This document shows positions 44,005 through 52,825 of a stretch of DNA of 64,000 nucleotides, piece after piece. Made by a program: the position numbers and the translations under genes. The stretch covers positions 79,357-143,356 of the forward strand of contig NZ_FORP01000018.1 in NCBI RefSeq assembly GCF_900114035.1, read 5' to 3'. The notes beneath the pieces were generated by a model, which saw only the letters and a program-made list of their open reading frames with translations, searched no databases and had not been told where the DNA came from. The DNA is from Amycolatopsis sacchari. GTDB taxonomy: Bacteria > Actinomycetota > Actinomycetes > Mycobacteriales > Pseudonocardiaceae. Numbering within the stretch: position 1 is the stretch's first letter; every line of letters starts with the position of its first letter.

Positions 44005-45216
44005 TCAGTTCATTGACGAGGCATGTGCGCGTTCGGACAGACCGCGCACCAGACGGCGATGCGGGTCGGGCCACAGGCGGGCGTGCCAGCGCCCCATCCC
44101 GGTCAACCTCGCGACGTGCAGCAGAGTGCGGACCTGCACCCGCTGGGTCGCGGGTCGCTCGCTGGTGCGCTGACCGGCCCTTCGTGCGGACGCGGCGGCC
44201 ACCGGGTGGACGATCCCGGCGGCCCGCCCCCGCAGCCCGGCCTCGATGGTCACCGCTGTGCTGATGGCCTCGGTCGTCTCCGCGTCCAGCCGGCGGTGCT
44301 CGGCGAGCTCCTCGACCCAGGCGCGGATGTCACGGTGCGCGTGCACGCGCACCTGGTAGATCCAGTCGCTGATCTCGATCAGGTAGCGCTGCAGCCGGAG
44401 GCCGGGCGGTGCGCTGCGGATACCGAGCACGAGCCCGGGGTGGACGACCCGCAACGCGCTCCACAGCGGTTTCAAGCGCCACAAGGACCAGGTCTCCCAG
44501 ATCTCGGCGGCCTTCCTCGCGCAGACGAACCACACCGCGCCGACCATCATCACCCCTACGCACGTCGAGGCCAGCAGGTCGACGAGCGCGGGGTGGTCGA
44601 GGAAGGTCTCCGCGTGGTAGGCGGCGGCCACCGCACGCGCGATGCCCCAGGTGGACCACAGCAGTCCCAGGGCTCCTCCAGCCATCTCCAGCCAGAGGCT
44701 GATGACGACCTGCCGGGCCGGGCGCGCGGTCTGGAGATAACGCACGATGACGACCGCGAATTCGACGATCGCGGCGACGATGTACAAGTTGTAGACGAGG
44801 GAGAACAGGACAGCGCGCCAGTCCCGCCCGTAGACGCCGGTGAAGTCCACGGCGCTGGTGGGGCCGATGGCGGCCAGGAGCACCCCCATCGCGGCTCCCG
44901 ACACCAGCAGCAACACCGGGTGCCGCAGGGTTCGCCGGGGCGCGGCGCCGGGCTCGGCCAGCGCGAAGGAGAGCATCGACAGCACGCACCAGGGCGCGGT
45001 GAGGGACGACCACGTACCCGCGAGGAAGACCAGTTGCGGGACCGGCGCGGGCAGTTGGTCGGCCAGCTGGAGCGTGAGCTGGGACGAGAGGGCGGCCGCC
45101 AGCGTGCCGACGAGGAAGACCGCCAGGAAGTAGGAGTGGGAACCGCCACGCCAGCCGCGGTGACGGGCGACGCCCGCCGCCGCGAGTGCGGCGAAGAACA
45201 GCAGCCACCCGATCAC
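44005..45216 (-). CDS. MAB_1171c-like seven-helix membrane protein
   Basis: A 403-aa protein: about seven transmembrane helices in residues 1-235 (IGWLLFFAALAAAGVARHRGW; YFLAVFLVGTLAAALSS; VVISLWLEMAGGALGLLWS and others), then a cytoplasmic domain of about 165 residues with RSAPPGLRLQRYLIEISDWI and YQVRVHAHRDIRAWVEELAE. This layout matches the uncharacterised MAB_1171c putative transporter family. GTG 45216 has an AGGAG site 8 nt upstream, 15 bp after the metallopeptidase gene. The last part is rich in Ala/Arg. The function is unknown. Confidence 0.8.
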   Translation of the reverse strand: MIGWLLFFAALAAAGVARHRGWRGGSHSYFLAVFLVGTLAAALSSQLTLQLADQLPAPVPQLVFLAGTWSSLTAPWCVLSMLSFALAEPGAAPRRTLRHPVLLLVSGAAMGVLLAAIGPTSAVDFTGVYGRDWRAVLFSLVYNLYIVAAIVEFAVVIVRYLQTARPARQVVISLWLEMAGGALGLLWSTWGIARAVAAAYHAETFLDHPALVDLLASTCVGVMMVGAVWFVCARKAAEIWETWSLWRLKPLWSALRVVHPGLVLGIRSAPPGLRLQRYLIEISDWIYQVRVHAHRDIRAWVEELAEHRRLDAETTEAISTAVTIEAGLRGRAAGIVHPVAAASARRAGQRTSERPATQRVQVRTLLHVARLTGMGRWHARLWPDPHRRLVRGLSERAHASSMN

Positions 45217-45231
45217 AGCGCCGACTCCTGA

Positions 45232-45780
45232 TCAGCCGCGGCGGTCGTTGCCGAAGAGCTCGTGCAACGTGTCGCGGGAGCCGGAGGGGGCTGACAGCAG
45301 CTGCCCGCCGAGCTGACCGATCTCCGCGGTGAGCACCGAACCGAAAAGCTCGGCCTGCCACTCCGGCAGGGATTCGAAGCTGGTCCGTTTCCGCACTTCG
45401 ATCCGGCCGGTGAAAGCCAGGTCGCCGGGCAGCAGCTCTTCGAGGACGCGGCGTTCTTCGCGTGAAATGTCGTCGCCGTGGTGGTCGAAGTGCAGGTGAG
45501 CGCCTTCATGGGCGGCGAACTGGGCGTCCTGGGCCGGCGAGACGCCGTGGCTCAACACCATGTAGTCGTTTCGCGCGTCGCTGAGCAGGAGGCACACGGG
45601 AGTAGCGGTATCCGCGGGCAGCCGCACCTTGACGATCGGGCGGCCGCGGAATGCGCTCAAGGCCTGGAGCCAGGATTCCACCGAATCCGGCCGCTCTCCA
45701 CCGGTGATGCGGTAGATGCCCGCGCGGCATTTCGTCACGAATTCCGAGTCGTCACCGTCGCTCGTTCTTCGGCGGAACAT
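45232..45780 (-). CDS. ImmA/IrrE-like HExxH metallopeptidase
   Basis: A 182-aa protein with a zinc-peptidase motif AAHEGAHLHFDHHG (His91, Glu92, His95). It has the ImmA/IrrE pattern of a preceding hydrophobic strand and CLLLSDARNDYMVLSHGVSPAQDAQF. ImmA/IrrE enzymes cleave a partner HTH repressor and so switch on its regulon. The partner here is the HTH gene directly upstream, whose stop overlaps the ATG by one base. The C-terminal third (SFESLPEWQAELFGSVLTAEI) has no clear match. The cleavage idea is inference from family and gene order. Confidence 0.8.
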   Translation of the reverse strand: MFRRRTSDGDDSEFVTKCRAGIYRITGGERPDSVESWLQALSAFRGRPIVKVRLPADTATPVCLLLSDARNDYMVLSHGVSPAQDAQFAAHEGAHLHFDHHGDDISREERRVLEELLPGDLAFTGRIEVRKRTSFESLPEWQAELFGSVLTAEIGQLGGQLLSAPSGSRDTLHELFGNDRRG

Positions 45781-46364
45781 CACTCTTCCTCCCCGCCGTC
45801 GAAGACCTCGACGTCGTACCCCTCGTCCCGCAGTTCGTCCAGGTTCCCGCGGGCGGCGGCGAACCGTTCCAGCTCGGGCAGCACCGCTCGCAGGCTCTCT
45901 TCGTCCAGCTGGTTGACCAGACGGCCGGCGCGGAGGCACAGCACGTCCTGGGGGCGGGAGAAGAGGTTGGCGAGCTCCTCGTCGTCCAGGCCGTGGCTGT
46001 GCTTGAGCATCCGCTTCAGGATGTTCTCGTTCTGCCAGGGATGGGAACTGGAGAAGACGTTGATGTCGGTCTCGCCGAAGAAGTGCTGGTTGAGCCGCTC
46101 CAGAATGCCGGTCGACACGCTGTCGTAGGGCTGCTTGCCCGTGATTATCTTGCTGATGTAGGCGGCGGTCACGTCGACAGCCGCCGTCAGTTCGCGTTGC
46201 CGCGGTTTACCCCGTTGCGCATTGCGCCGGGCGAGAGCCTCCGGGTCGAGCAGGATCGCCGGGTCCTCGTCAGGCGACAATTTGTGGCTCAGCAGCCACT
46301 TGAGCTTGTCCGTGAACGTCCTGGGTGTTCCCTCGCTGGTGCCAGGCGCCTGGTCCTGCGTCAT
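45780..46364 (-). CDS. XRE-like helix-turn-helix regulator
   Basis: A 194-aa DNA-binding protein. Residues about 45-100 (RELTAAVDVTAAYISKIITGKQPYD and LERLNQHFFGE) form a Cro/CI-type HTH. The C-terminal half is acidic and helical (DEELANLFSRPQDVLCLRAGRLVNQLDEESLRAVLPELERFAAARG) and may be the site acted on by the adjacent metallopeptidase. ATG 46364 follows AGGGAGA by 5 nt. It heads a three-gene minus-strand operon. Confidence 0.85.
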   Translation of the reverse strand: MTQDQAPGTSEGTPRTFTDKLKWLLSHKLSPDEDPAILLDPEALARRNAQRGKPRQRELTAAVDVTAAYISKIITGKQPYDSVSTGILERLNQHFFGETDINVFSSSHPWQNENILKRMLKHSHGLDDEELANLFSRPQDVLCLRAGRLVNQLDEESLRAVLPELERFAAARGNLDELRDEGYDVEVFDGGEEE

Positions 46365-46392
46365 GGATCTCCCTGGCTGTTGCCGGCGCCAC

Positions 46393-46414
46393 ATTCGCTG
46401 ATCCGCGTCAACTA
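46393..46414 (-). promoter_or_regulatory. TAGTTGA-N8-AGCGAAT element upstream of the HTH operon
   Basis: This promoter-proximal element starts 50 bp before the HTH start codon. It resembles the element TAGTTGA-N7-AGCGGAT at 41460-41480 in front of the DHA2 exporter. A common regulator is possible, but the similarity was found by eye only. Confidence 0.35.
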
Positions 46415-46440
46415 AAGCACAATTCCACCAGGCTGGGAAA

Positions 46441-47214
46441 CTACTCCGCCGGCACCCAGTTCGGTTTGCGCTTCTGCGCGAAGGCGATGATGCCCTCCTG
46501 GCCTTCCTCGCTCGCGAAGAAGCGGGCGGACAGGGCGTTCATCGCCTGGAAGCCGGCGGATGGGGTCGGGGGCTTCGGGCTCGCGAGGAGTTCCTTCGTC
46601 GCCGCCAGGGCGTTCGGGCCGCCGAGGGTGAGGGCGCGGACGTAGCGGTCGGTCTCGTCGTCGAGTTTCTCCGCGTCCACCGCGGCCGTGATGAGGCCGA
46701 TCTCCGCGGCACGCGCCGCGTCGAAGACCTCGCCCGTGAGGAACAGTTCCTGTGCGGCGCGTGGCGCGATGCGGGGCAGCACCACGAGCGAGATCACGGC
46801 GGGCACGACGCCGATGCGGACCTCGGAGAACGCGAACGTCGCCTCCTTCGCGGCGACCACGATGTCCGCGGCCGCGACCATGCCGACCCCGCCCGCCCGC
46901 GCGGGCCCGGCCAGCTTCGCGACGACCGGCTTCGGGCTGTTCCAGATCTGCTCGAGGATCTCCGGGAACTCGTTCACGCCCTGGTTGGTCGCGTCGGCGC
47001 CGCGGGCCTCCTTGAGGTCCATCCCGGCGCAGAACACGGGCCCGGTGTGCGTGAGCACGACGACCCGCACGCCGGCGTCGTCGCGGGCCTTGGCGAGTGC
47101 GGCACGCAGCTCGCGGCGCAGCTGGGCGGACAGGGCGTTGCGGTTGTGCGGCGAGTCCAGCGTGATCGTCGCGGCACCGCCGGTCACCGAGTAGTGGACA
47201 AGTTCTTCAGCCAT
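46441..47214 (-). CDS. enoyl-CoA hydratase/isomerase family protein
   Basis: A 257-aa crotonase-fold protein (AEELVHYSVTGGAATITLDSPHNRNALSAQL). The oxyanion segments CAGMDLKEARG and GPARAGGVGMVAAADIVVA are present. The usual second catalytic Glu region reads FAFSEVRIGVVPAVIS. It hydrates or isomerises an acyl-CoA. GTG 47223 is a possible start, but ATG 47214 is preferred. It lies 23 bp downstream of the LLM enzyme gene and may be the last gene of the sulfur operon. Confidence 0.88.
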   Translation of the reverse strand: MAEELVHYSVTGGAATITLDSPHNRNALSAQLRRELRAALAKARDDAGVRVVVLTHTGPVFCAGMDLKEARGADATNQGVNEFPEILEQIWNSPKPVVAKLAGPARAGGVGMVAAADIVVAAKEATFAFSEVRIGVVPAVISLVVLPRIAPRAAQELFLTGEVFDAARAAEIGLITAAVDAEKLDDETDRYVRALTLGGPNALAATKELLASPKPPTPSAGFQAMNALSARFFASEEGQEGIIAFAQKRKPNWVPAE

Positions 47215-47236
47215 GGCTGACACCTTGCCACGTCCC

Positions 47237-48067
47237 TCAGTTCTGGCGGGGCAGCAGCTCCCTGGTGAAGGCGTCCAGGAACTCGTCGAAGGGCTGCGGG
47301 CCGCGGTGGTACACGACGAACTTCGTCAGCCCCGCTTCGAGGTAGCCGTCCAGGAGGCGGTGCAGCTCGGGCCAGCTCGACGGGACCACGGAGGACACCT
47401 CGGCGTCCGGACGGCGTTCACGCGCGGCCGCGGCCAGGTCCGCCGGGGCGCCGCCCTCGGCGAGCAGCACGCTCATCCCGTAGTGGTCCGGCTCGATCTC
47501 CCGGCCCGCCTCGGCCGCCGCTGACGCGATCGCCTCGCGGGCGCTGCGCGCGTCCGACGGGGGCAGGAAACTGCCCAGCCAGCCGTCGCCGTAACGGCCG
47601 ATCCGCTCGAACGCCGCGGGGACCGCACCACCCAGCCAGAGGTCCATCCGCGGCACGGGACCGAACGACTCGTCCGCCAGCGCCGCCCGCAGCTGCCGCA
47701 ACGCCTCGTCGAACGCTGCCGCGCGAGGACCGGACACGGAGAACAGCTCGCGTTCCCGTGGCCGCGCGGGGCGGAGCCCGAACACCGGCAGCGCGCGTTT
47801 CGGCGCCAGCGCGGCCAGTGACGCCAGTTGCTTGGCCACCAGCACCGGCTGCCGTCCGGGCAGCACCGCCACCGACGTGCCCACCTTCAGCCGCTGTGTC
47901 CGGGCCAGTGCGTGGGCCATCCCGATGAACGGGTCCACCGCACGCGAGTACACGTGCTCCGACAGCCACAGCGAGTCGATCCCGGCCGCCTCCAGGCGGT
48001 CGACGATTCCCGGCAGCTCGGCGGTGGGCGTCTCCGCGCCCAGACCGACCCCGAACCGGATCTTCAC
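47237..48067 (-). CDS. LLM class flavin-dependent monooxygenase
   Basis: A 276-aa luciferase-like TIM barrel (VKIRFGVGLG; SLWLSEHVYSRAVDPFIGMAHALA; RTQRLKVGTSVAVLPGRQPVLVAKQLASL). Members use FMNH2 or F420H2. Its start overlaps the chelatase stop by 4 bp, downstream of a sulfonate-type ABC transporter, so a desulfonating role like SsuD is plausible. It is shorter than true SsuD (about 380 aa), so the assignment is tentative and F420-dependent redox chemistry remains possible. Confidence 0.82.
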   Translation of the reverse strand: MKIRFGVGLGAETPTAELPGIVDRLEAAGIDSLWLSEHVYSRAVDPFIGMAHALARTQRLKVGTSVAVLPGRQPVLVAKQLASLAALAPKRALPVFGLRPARPRERELFSVSGPRAAAFDEALRQLRAALADESFGPVPRMDLWLGGAVPAAFERIGRYGDGWLGSFLPPSDARSAREAIASAAAEAGREIEPDHYGMSVLLAEGGAPADLAAAARERRPDAEVSSVVPSSWPELHRLLDGYLEAGLTKFVVYHRGPQPFDEFLDAFTRELLPRQN

Positions 48068-48765
48068 GCGGCCTGCTCCACAGCGGCAGAGTAGCGCGCG
48101 AGCACGAGCTCGCCGATCCGCGGATCCGGCGCCAGCGAGTCCGCCAGCGCGACCGAAGGCGAGAACTCGCGCGCCAGCCGCGCGATGCGGTCCGGCAGCA
48201 GCCCCGGTGCCAGGAACCACGACGCCACGGCGAACCGGCGCGCGCCCTGGGCACGCAAGCGCGCCATCGCGGCGGGCACGTCGGGCTTCGCCGCGCTCGC
48301 GAACGCGGGCGCGACACGCATGCCGTACCGCGCGTTCCACCGCCGCGCCAGCCGCACGACCGCCTCGTTCGCCGGGGCGTGTGACGAACCCACCGCGGCC
48401 AGCACGACGCCCAGCGAAGGGTCGTCCACCGAGACGCCCGTGGCCGCCAGCCGGTCGAGCGCGACCGCCTCCAGCACCGGGTCCACGCCCAGCACGTCCG
48501 CGATGGACACCCGCAGCCGCGGCACCTCCCGCACGAGCGCGGGTAGGTCCACCCTGGCGTGGTACGCGCGGCCCAGCAACAACGGCACGACCACGGCGGA
48601 CCGGTGCCCCTCGGCGGACAGCGAGCGGAGCACGTCGGTCAGCAACGGCTCCGAAAGGTCCAAAAAGGACACTCGCGCGCCGATCGGCTCGACCAGAGCG
48701 CGGACGGTCGTGGCAGAGCGGGGATCCCGGCTGCCGTGGGCGACCACCACCAGCGGAGCGGTCAC
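48064..48765 (-). CDS. sirB: sirohydrochlorin chelatase (CbiX/SirB family)
   Basis: A 233-aa protein made of two chelatase half-domains. The N-terminal metal-binding VVVAHGSRDPRSA and YHARVDLPALV and a second copy (LAAVGSSHAPANEAVVRLA; ASWFLAPGLLPDRIA) are visible. It inserts Fe2+ (or Co2+) into sirohydrochlorin to make siroheme, the cofactor of the sulfite reductase encoded in the same cluster. This equals the ferrochelatase that follows cysH in Mycobacterium. Both ends overlap neighbours as GTGA. Confidence 0.9.
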   Translation of the reverse strand: MTAPLVVVAHGSRDPRSATTVRALVEPIGARVSFLDLSEPLLTDVLRSLSAEGHRSAVVVPLLLGRAYHARVDLPALVREVPRLRVSIADVLGVDPVLEAVALDRLAATGVSVDDPSLGVVLAAVGSSHAPANEAVVRLARRWNARYGMRVAPAFASAAKPDVPAAMARLRAQGARRFAVASWFLAPGLLPDRIARLAREFSPSVALADSLAPDPRIGELVLARYSAAVEQAA

Positions 48766-49637
48766 CGCACCGACCCGCTGAGCCCGCGCGCCCGCAGCAC
48801 CGACCGCTCCAGCGGGCGGAACACCAGCAGCTCGATGCCCACGCCCACCAGCAGGATCAACACGATCGCCGAGATCACCGTCGGCATGTCCGACAGCGTG
48901 CGCCCGTCGTCGAGGTACGCGCCGAGTCCCTTGCCCAGCAACGGCGAGACGGCGATGATCTCCGCCGCCATCAGCGACCGCCACGAGAACGCCCAGCCCT
49001 GCTTGAGCCCGGCGAGGTAGCCGGGCAGCGCGGCGGGCAGCAGGATGTGCCACGAGGCCTGCAGCCGTCCCGCGCCCAGCACCTTGCCCACGCGCGGCAG
49101 GATCGGCGGGATCTGGTCGATCCCGGCCACCAGGCCGTTGGCGATCGACGGCACGCTGCCCAGCAGCAGCACCGCGTACATCGCCGTGGGGGTCACGCCG
49201 AACCAGAGGATCGCGGCGGGCACCCACGCGACCGACGGCAGGCTCTGCAGCCCGGACAGGAACGGCCCGATCGCCGACCGCACGACCCGGACCTTCGCCA
49301 CGAGCAGCCCGAGCGGGGTCGCGATCACGATCGCGACGAGGAACCCGAGCACCGCGCGGTGCACCGACGTCCACACGAAGCCGAACGCCTGCGCGTCGGC
49401 GATCCGCGCCCACAGCTCGTCCCACACCGCGAGCGGGGCGGGCAGCTGGTACTCGGGCCAGAACGCGGCGGCCCACAGCGCCTGCCAGATCCCGATCGCG
49501 ACCGCGAGGAACGCGACCGGCGGCAGCACGGCCCACAGGATCCGCCGCACGCGGCCGGGGCCGGTCTCCTGCGGCGGGGTGTCGAGCGCGTCGAGCCCCG
49601 CTTCGACGGCCGCGTCGAGGTCGTCAAGCCGTGGCAT
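48762..49637 (-). CDS. ssuC: sulfonate/taurine-type ABC transporter permease
   Basis: A 291-aa permease with about six helices. The EAA-like loop is GRLQASWHILLPAALPGYLAGLKQGWAFSWRSLMAAEI, typical of SsuC/TauC/NitT permeases. The ATG start overlaps the ATPase gene by 14 bp. It forms the membrane channel for the ATPase and binding protein encoded upstream. Confidence 0.92.
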   Translation of the reverse strand: MPRLDDLDAAVEAGLDALDTPPQETGPGRVRRILWAVLPPVAFLAVAIGIWQALWAAAFWPEYQLPAPLAVWDELWARIADAQAFGFVWTSVHRAVLGFLVAIVIATPLGLLVAKVRVVRSAIGPFLSGLQSLPSVAWVPAAILWFGVTPTAMYAVLLLGSVPSIANGLVAGIDQIPPILPRVGKVLGAGRLQASWHILLPAALPGYLAGLKQGWAFSWRSLMAAEIIAVSPLLGKGLGAYLDDGRTLSDMPTVISAIVLILLVGVGIELLVFRPLERSVLRARGLSGSVR

Positions 49638-50421
49638 GACTGGAGATCACCTCGCGCAGCCGCTGGTTGATCACGGCCGTGGCCTCGGCCTCCTCGACGC
49701 CGGAGAGGTCGCCGACCTGCCACTCCTGCACGACCCGCCCCGGCCGGGACGACAGCAGCACCACCCGCTGCCCCAGCCGGACGGCCTCGCGCACGTCGTG
49801 GGTCACGAACAGCACCGCGGTGCCCGTCGACCGCCACACCCGCAGCAGCTCACCCTGCAGCACGTCGCGGGTGATCGCGTCGAGCGCGGAAAACGGCTCG
49901 TCCATCAGCAGCAGCGCGGGACGCGAGCCGTCGGTCGTGTGCAACGCCGAAGCCAGCGCCCGCGCCAGCGCGACACGCTGCCGCATGCCACCCGACAGCT
50001 CGTGCGGCCGCTTGCCGCCGACGCCGTTCAGCCGGACCAGTTCCAGCAGCTCGCCGGTGCGGTTCCGGCGCTCGCCGCGGGGGAGCCCGGCCAGCCGCAG
50101 CGGCAGCTCGACGTTCGCCGCCGCCGTCAGCCACGGCATCAACGCGGCCTCCTGGAACATCACGGCCGGGCGCGAGCTGTTCAGCTCCAGCTCACCCGCC
50201 GACGGCCGGTCCAGGCCCGCGACGAGGTTCAGCAGCGTGGTCTTGCCGCAGCCGGACGCGCCGAGCAGGCAGACGAACTCGCCGGGCGCGACGTCGAGGT
50301 CGACACCCGCCAGTGCCGGCACCGCGCCGGCGCCCTGGCCGAAGGTCTTGTGCACCCCGGAAAGGCGCACGGCGTACTCCGTGGCGGGCCGCGTAGCCGC
50401 GTTCTCGAGCGTGGCGGTCAT
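49624..50421 (-). CDS. ssuB: sulfonate/taurine-type ABC transporter ATPase
   Basis: A 265-aa ATPase with Walker A LGASGCGKTTLL, the Q-loop MFQEAALMPWL, signature LSGGMRQRVALARAL, Walker B LLLMDEPFSALD and VTHDVREAV. The closest well-known families are SsuB, TauB and NrtD. Genomic context (sulfate reduction enzymes) favours organosulfur over nitrate uptake. Confidence 0.93.
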   Translation of the reverse strand: MTATLENAATRPATEYAVRLSGVHKTFGQGAGAVPALAGVDLDVAPGEFVCLLGASGCGKTTLLNLVAGLDRPSAGELELNSSRPAVMFQEAALMPWLTAAANVELPLRLAGLPRGERRNRTGELLELVRLNGVGGKRPHELSGGMRQRVALARALASALHTTDGSRPALLLMDEPFSALDAITRDVLQGELLRVWRSTGTAVLFVTHDVREAVRLGQRVVLLSSRPGRVVQEWQVGDLSGVEEAEATAVINQRLREVISSHATA

Positions 50422-50446
50422 CTCCTTCGCCTGCCTTTCTCGGTCG

Positions 50447-51505
50447 TCACTTCTGGTCGAGGCCCGCGGCGCTGACCGTCGGCTTGCCCGCCGCGGTGAG
50501 CACGGCGTTGAGCGGGGTGAGGTCGAAGAAGCCGTTGAGCTTCGGCGCGCTCTTGGCGATGCCCGCCGTCACCTGGTCCTGCGCCAGCTGCGGGAAGCGG
50601 GACGCGAGCGGGTCGGTGGTCAGCTCGATGTTCGCGAACGAGCGGTCGAGCACCGCCTGCGACAGCGCCGAGCCGGTCAGCGACTTCAGCTGGCGGTTGA
50701 CCGCCGCCTTCGCCTCGTTCGGGTCGCTCGCCGCGAGGTTGTTCGCGTCCAGGACCGCCTTGAGCACGGCCTGCACGGTCTGCGGGTGCTCGTTGAGGAA
50801 CTGCGTGCGCACGACGATCACGGTGGTCGGGAACCGGCCGTCGGGCCACAGGGACTTCTCGTCGACGAGGACCTTCGCGCCCGCGTCGGCGACCAGGCGC
50901 GAGGACCACGGCTCCGGCAGCCACGCGCCCGCGATGGCGTTCTTGCGGAACTGGTCGAGCGTCACGGAGTTGTCGGAGTTCTGGACGTTGACGCCGGTCA
51001 GCTTCTGGTCGGCGATCCACTTCTTGAGCGCGACGTCCTGCGTGTTGCCCGCCTGCGGGTCGGCGACGAGCTTGCCCTGCAGGTCCTGCGGGGTGTTGAT
51101 CTCCGGCTTGACGACGAGCTGCGCGCCGCCCGAGGTCGCCCCCGAGATCAGCCGGACCGTGTTGCCGTCGGACTTGGCGAACGCGTTGATCGCCGGTCCC
51201 GAGCCGATGAACCCGATGTCGAGCGAGCCGCCGAGCAGCGCGGACACCTCGTCGGGGCCCGCGTTGAACTTCGTCGGCGTGATCTTGGTGCCCGCGCCCA
51301 GCTCCTGCGTGAAGTAGCCCTTGTCGAGCCCGATCAACGCCGACGCGTGCGTGACGTTGGGGAAGTAGCCGAGCCGCACCTCCGTGGCGGGGGTGCCGCC
51401 GGTGCTCGCGGCCGGTGCGGAGCTGTCGCTCCGGTCGGCGCGGGAACACGCGGTCGCGACCGCCAGCACGGACAGCGTCACGGCGAGGACACGCACGATT
51501 TTCAC
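50447..51505 (-). CDS. ssuA: sulfonate/nitrate-type ABC transporter binding lipoprotein
   Basis: A 352-aa lipoprotein. The signal peptide ends in a lipobox (VLAVATAC, Cys20), followed by a Ser/Ala-rich linker. The mature domain (EVRLGYFPNVTHASALIGLDKGYFTQELG; DIGFIGSGPAINAFAKSDG; AGAWLPEPWSSRLVADAGAKVL) is an NMT1/SsuA-like periplasmic-binding fold. It captures a small anion outside the cell, probably an aliphatic sulfonate. It is 18 bp downstream of cysN. Confidence 0.92.
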   Translation of the reverse strand: MKIVRVLAVTLSVLAVATACSRADRSDSSAPAASTGGTPATEVRLGYFPNVTHASALIGLDKGYFTQELGAGTKITPTKFNAGPDEVSALLGGSLDIGFIGSGPAINAFAKSDGNTVRLISGATSGGAQLVVKPEINTPQDLQGKLVADPQAGNTQDVALKKWIADQKLTGVNVQNSDNSVTLDQFRKNAIAGAWLPEPWSSRLVADAGAKVLVDEKSLWPDGRFPTTVIVVRTQFLNEHPQTVQAVLKAVLDANNLAASDPNEAKAAVNRQLKSLTGSALSQAVLDRSFANIELTTDPLASRFPQLAQDQVTAGIAKSAPKLNGFFDLTPLNAVLTAAGKPTVSAAGLDQK

Positions 51506-51523
51506 GGGCAGGGCCTTTCGGGG

Positions 51524-52825
51524 TCAGGGGCCGGGGGAGACCACGTCACGATCGGAGCGGAGCACCGGCAGCGGTGCGCCGACCAGACCGGCCGCCAGCG
51601 TGGTGCCGTCGCCCGCGTCGATCACCAGGAACGACCCGGTGCGGCGGTTGACGGCGTAGTCGTCGACGGGCAGCGGCTCGGCCGTGCGGATGCGCACCTG
51701 GCCGATCTCGTTGAGCTGCAACGTCTCGGGGGATTCCACAGTGGACAGCTTCTGCTCGTCGAAGCGCGTGGACAGCTCCTCGACGAAGGCCTGCACGGTC
51801 CGGGTGCCGTGCTTGACCAGCACGCGCGCGCCGGGGCGCAGGGGCTTTTCGGACAGCCAGGCCAGCGTCGCGCCCAGCTCGTCGGTGGGCACGGGCGCCT
51901 CGCCCGCGGCGGCGATGACGTCCCCGCGGGAGATGTCGAGGTCGTCCGCCAGCAGCAGGGTGACGCTCTTGCCCGCGGCGGCCTCTTCGAGTTCGCCGTC
52001 GGCGGTGTCGATGCGCTCCACCGTGGTGCGCAGGCTCGCGGGCAGCACCACGACCTCGTCGCCGCGCCGCACGGTGCCCGCCGCGACCTGCCCGGCGTAG
52101 CCCCGGTAGTCGGGGTGCTCGGGCGTGCGCGGGCGGATCACGTACTGCACGGGGAAGCGGAACGCGACGTCGTGCGGGTCGGGCGCGACGGGCACGGTCT
52201 CCAGGTGCTCCAGCAACGTCGGGCCGGAGTACCACGGGGTGTGTGCCGAGCGCTCCACCACGTTGTCGCCCACCAGCGCGGACACCGGGATCGCCAGCAC
52301 GGAACCCTCGGCGTAGCCCAGTGACGTGGCGTGGTCGGTGAACTCCTTGGCGATGACGGCGAACGTCTCCTCGTCGTAGTCGACGAGGTCGATCTTGTTC
52401 ACCGCCAGCACCAGGCGCGGCACGCCCAGCAGCGCGAGCACGGCGGCGTGGCGGCGGGTCTGCTCGATCACGCCCTTGCGCGCGTCCACCAGCAGGATCG
52501 CCAGCTGCGCCGTGGACGCGCCGGTGACCGTGTTGCGGGTGTACTGGACGTGCCCCGGCGTGTCGGCGAGCACGAAGGTGCGCTTGGGCGTGGCGAAGTA
52601 GCGGTACGCCACGTCGATCGTGATGCCCTGCTCGCGTTCGGAACGCAGCCCGTCCACGAGCAGTGAAAGGTCCGGAGTGGACAGTCCACGGTCGACACTG
52701 GCGCGGGTGACCGCGTCGAGCTGGTCGGCCAGCACGGACTTGGTGTCGTAGAGCAGGCGGCCCACCAGGGTGGACTTGCCGTCGTCGACGCTGCCTGCCG
52801 TGGCCAGGCGCAGCAAGCTGCTCAT
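51524..52825 (-). CDS. cysN: sulfate adenylyltransferase subunit 1 CysN (GTPase)
   Basis: A 433-aa GTPase that drives APS formation by CysD. G1 is AGSVDDGKSTLVGRLL, then RSEREQGITIDVAYRYF, ADTPGHVQYTRNTVTGA and NKIDLVDYD. The EF-Tu-like domains 2 and 3 follow. There is no C-terminal CysC (APS kinase) domain, unlike fused CysNC, so APS is not converted to PAPS here. ATG 52825 overlaps the cysD stop. Confidence 0.97.
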   Translation of the reverse strand: MSSLLRLATAGSVDDGKSTLVGRLLYDTKSVLADQLDAVTRASVDRGLSTPDLSLLVDGLRSEREQGITIDVAYRYFATPKRTFVLADTPGHVQYTRNTVTGASTAQLAILLVDARKGVIEQTRRHAAVLALLGVPRLVLAVNKIDLVDYDEETFAVIAKEFTDHATSLGYAEGSVLAIPVSALVGDNVVERSAHTPWYSGPTLLEHLETVPVAPDPHDVAFRFPVQYVIRPRTPEHPDYRGYAGQVAAGTVRRGDEVVVLPASLRTTVERIDTADGELEEAAAGKSVTLLLADDLDISRGDVIAAAGEAPVPTDELGATLAWLSEKPLRPGARVLVKHGTRTVQAFVEELSTRFDEQKLSTVESPETLQLNEIGQVRIRTAEPLPVDDYAVNRRTGSFLVIDAGDGTTLAAGLVGAPLPVLRSDRDVVSPGP

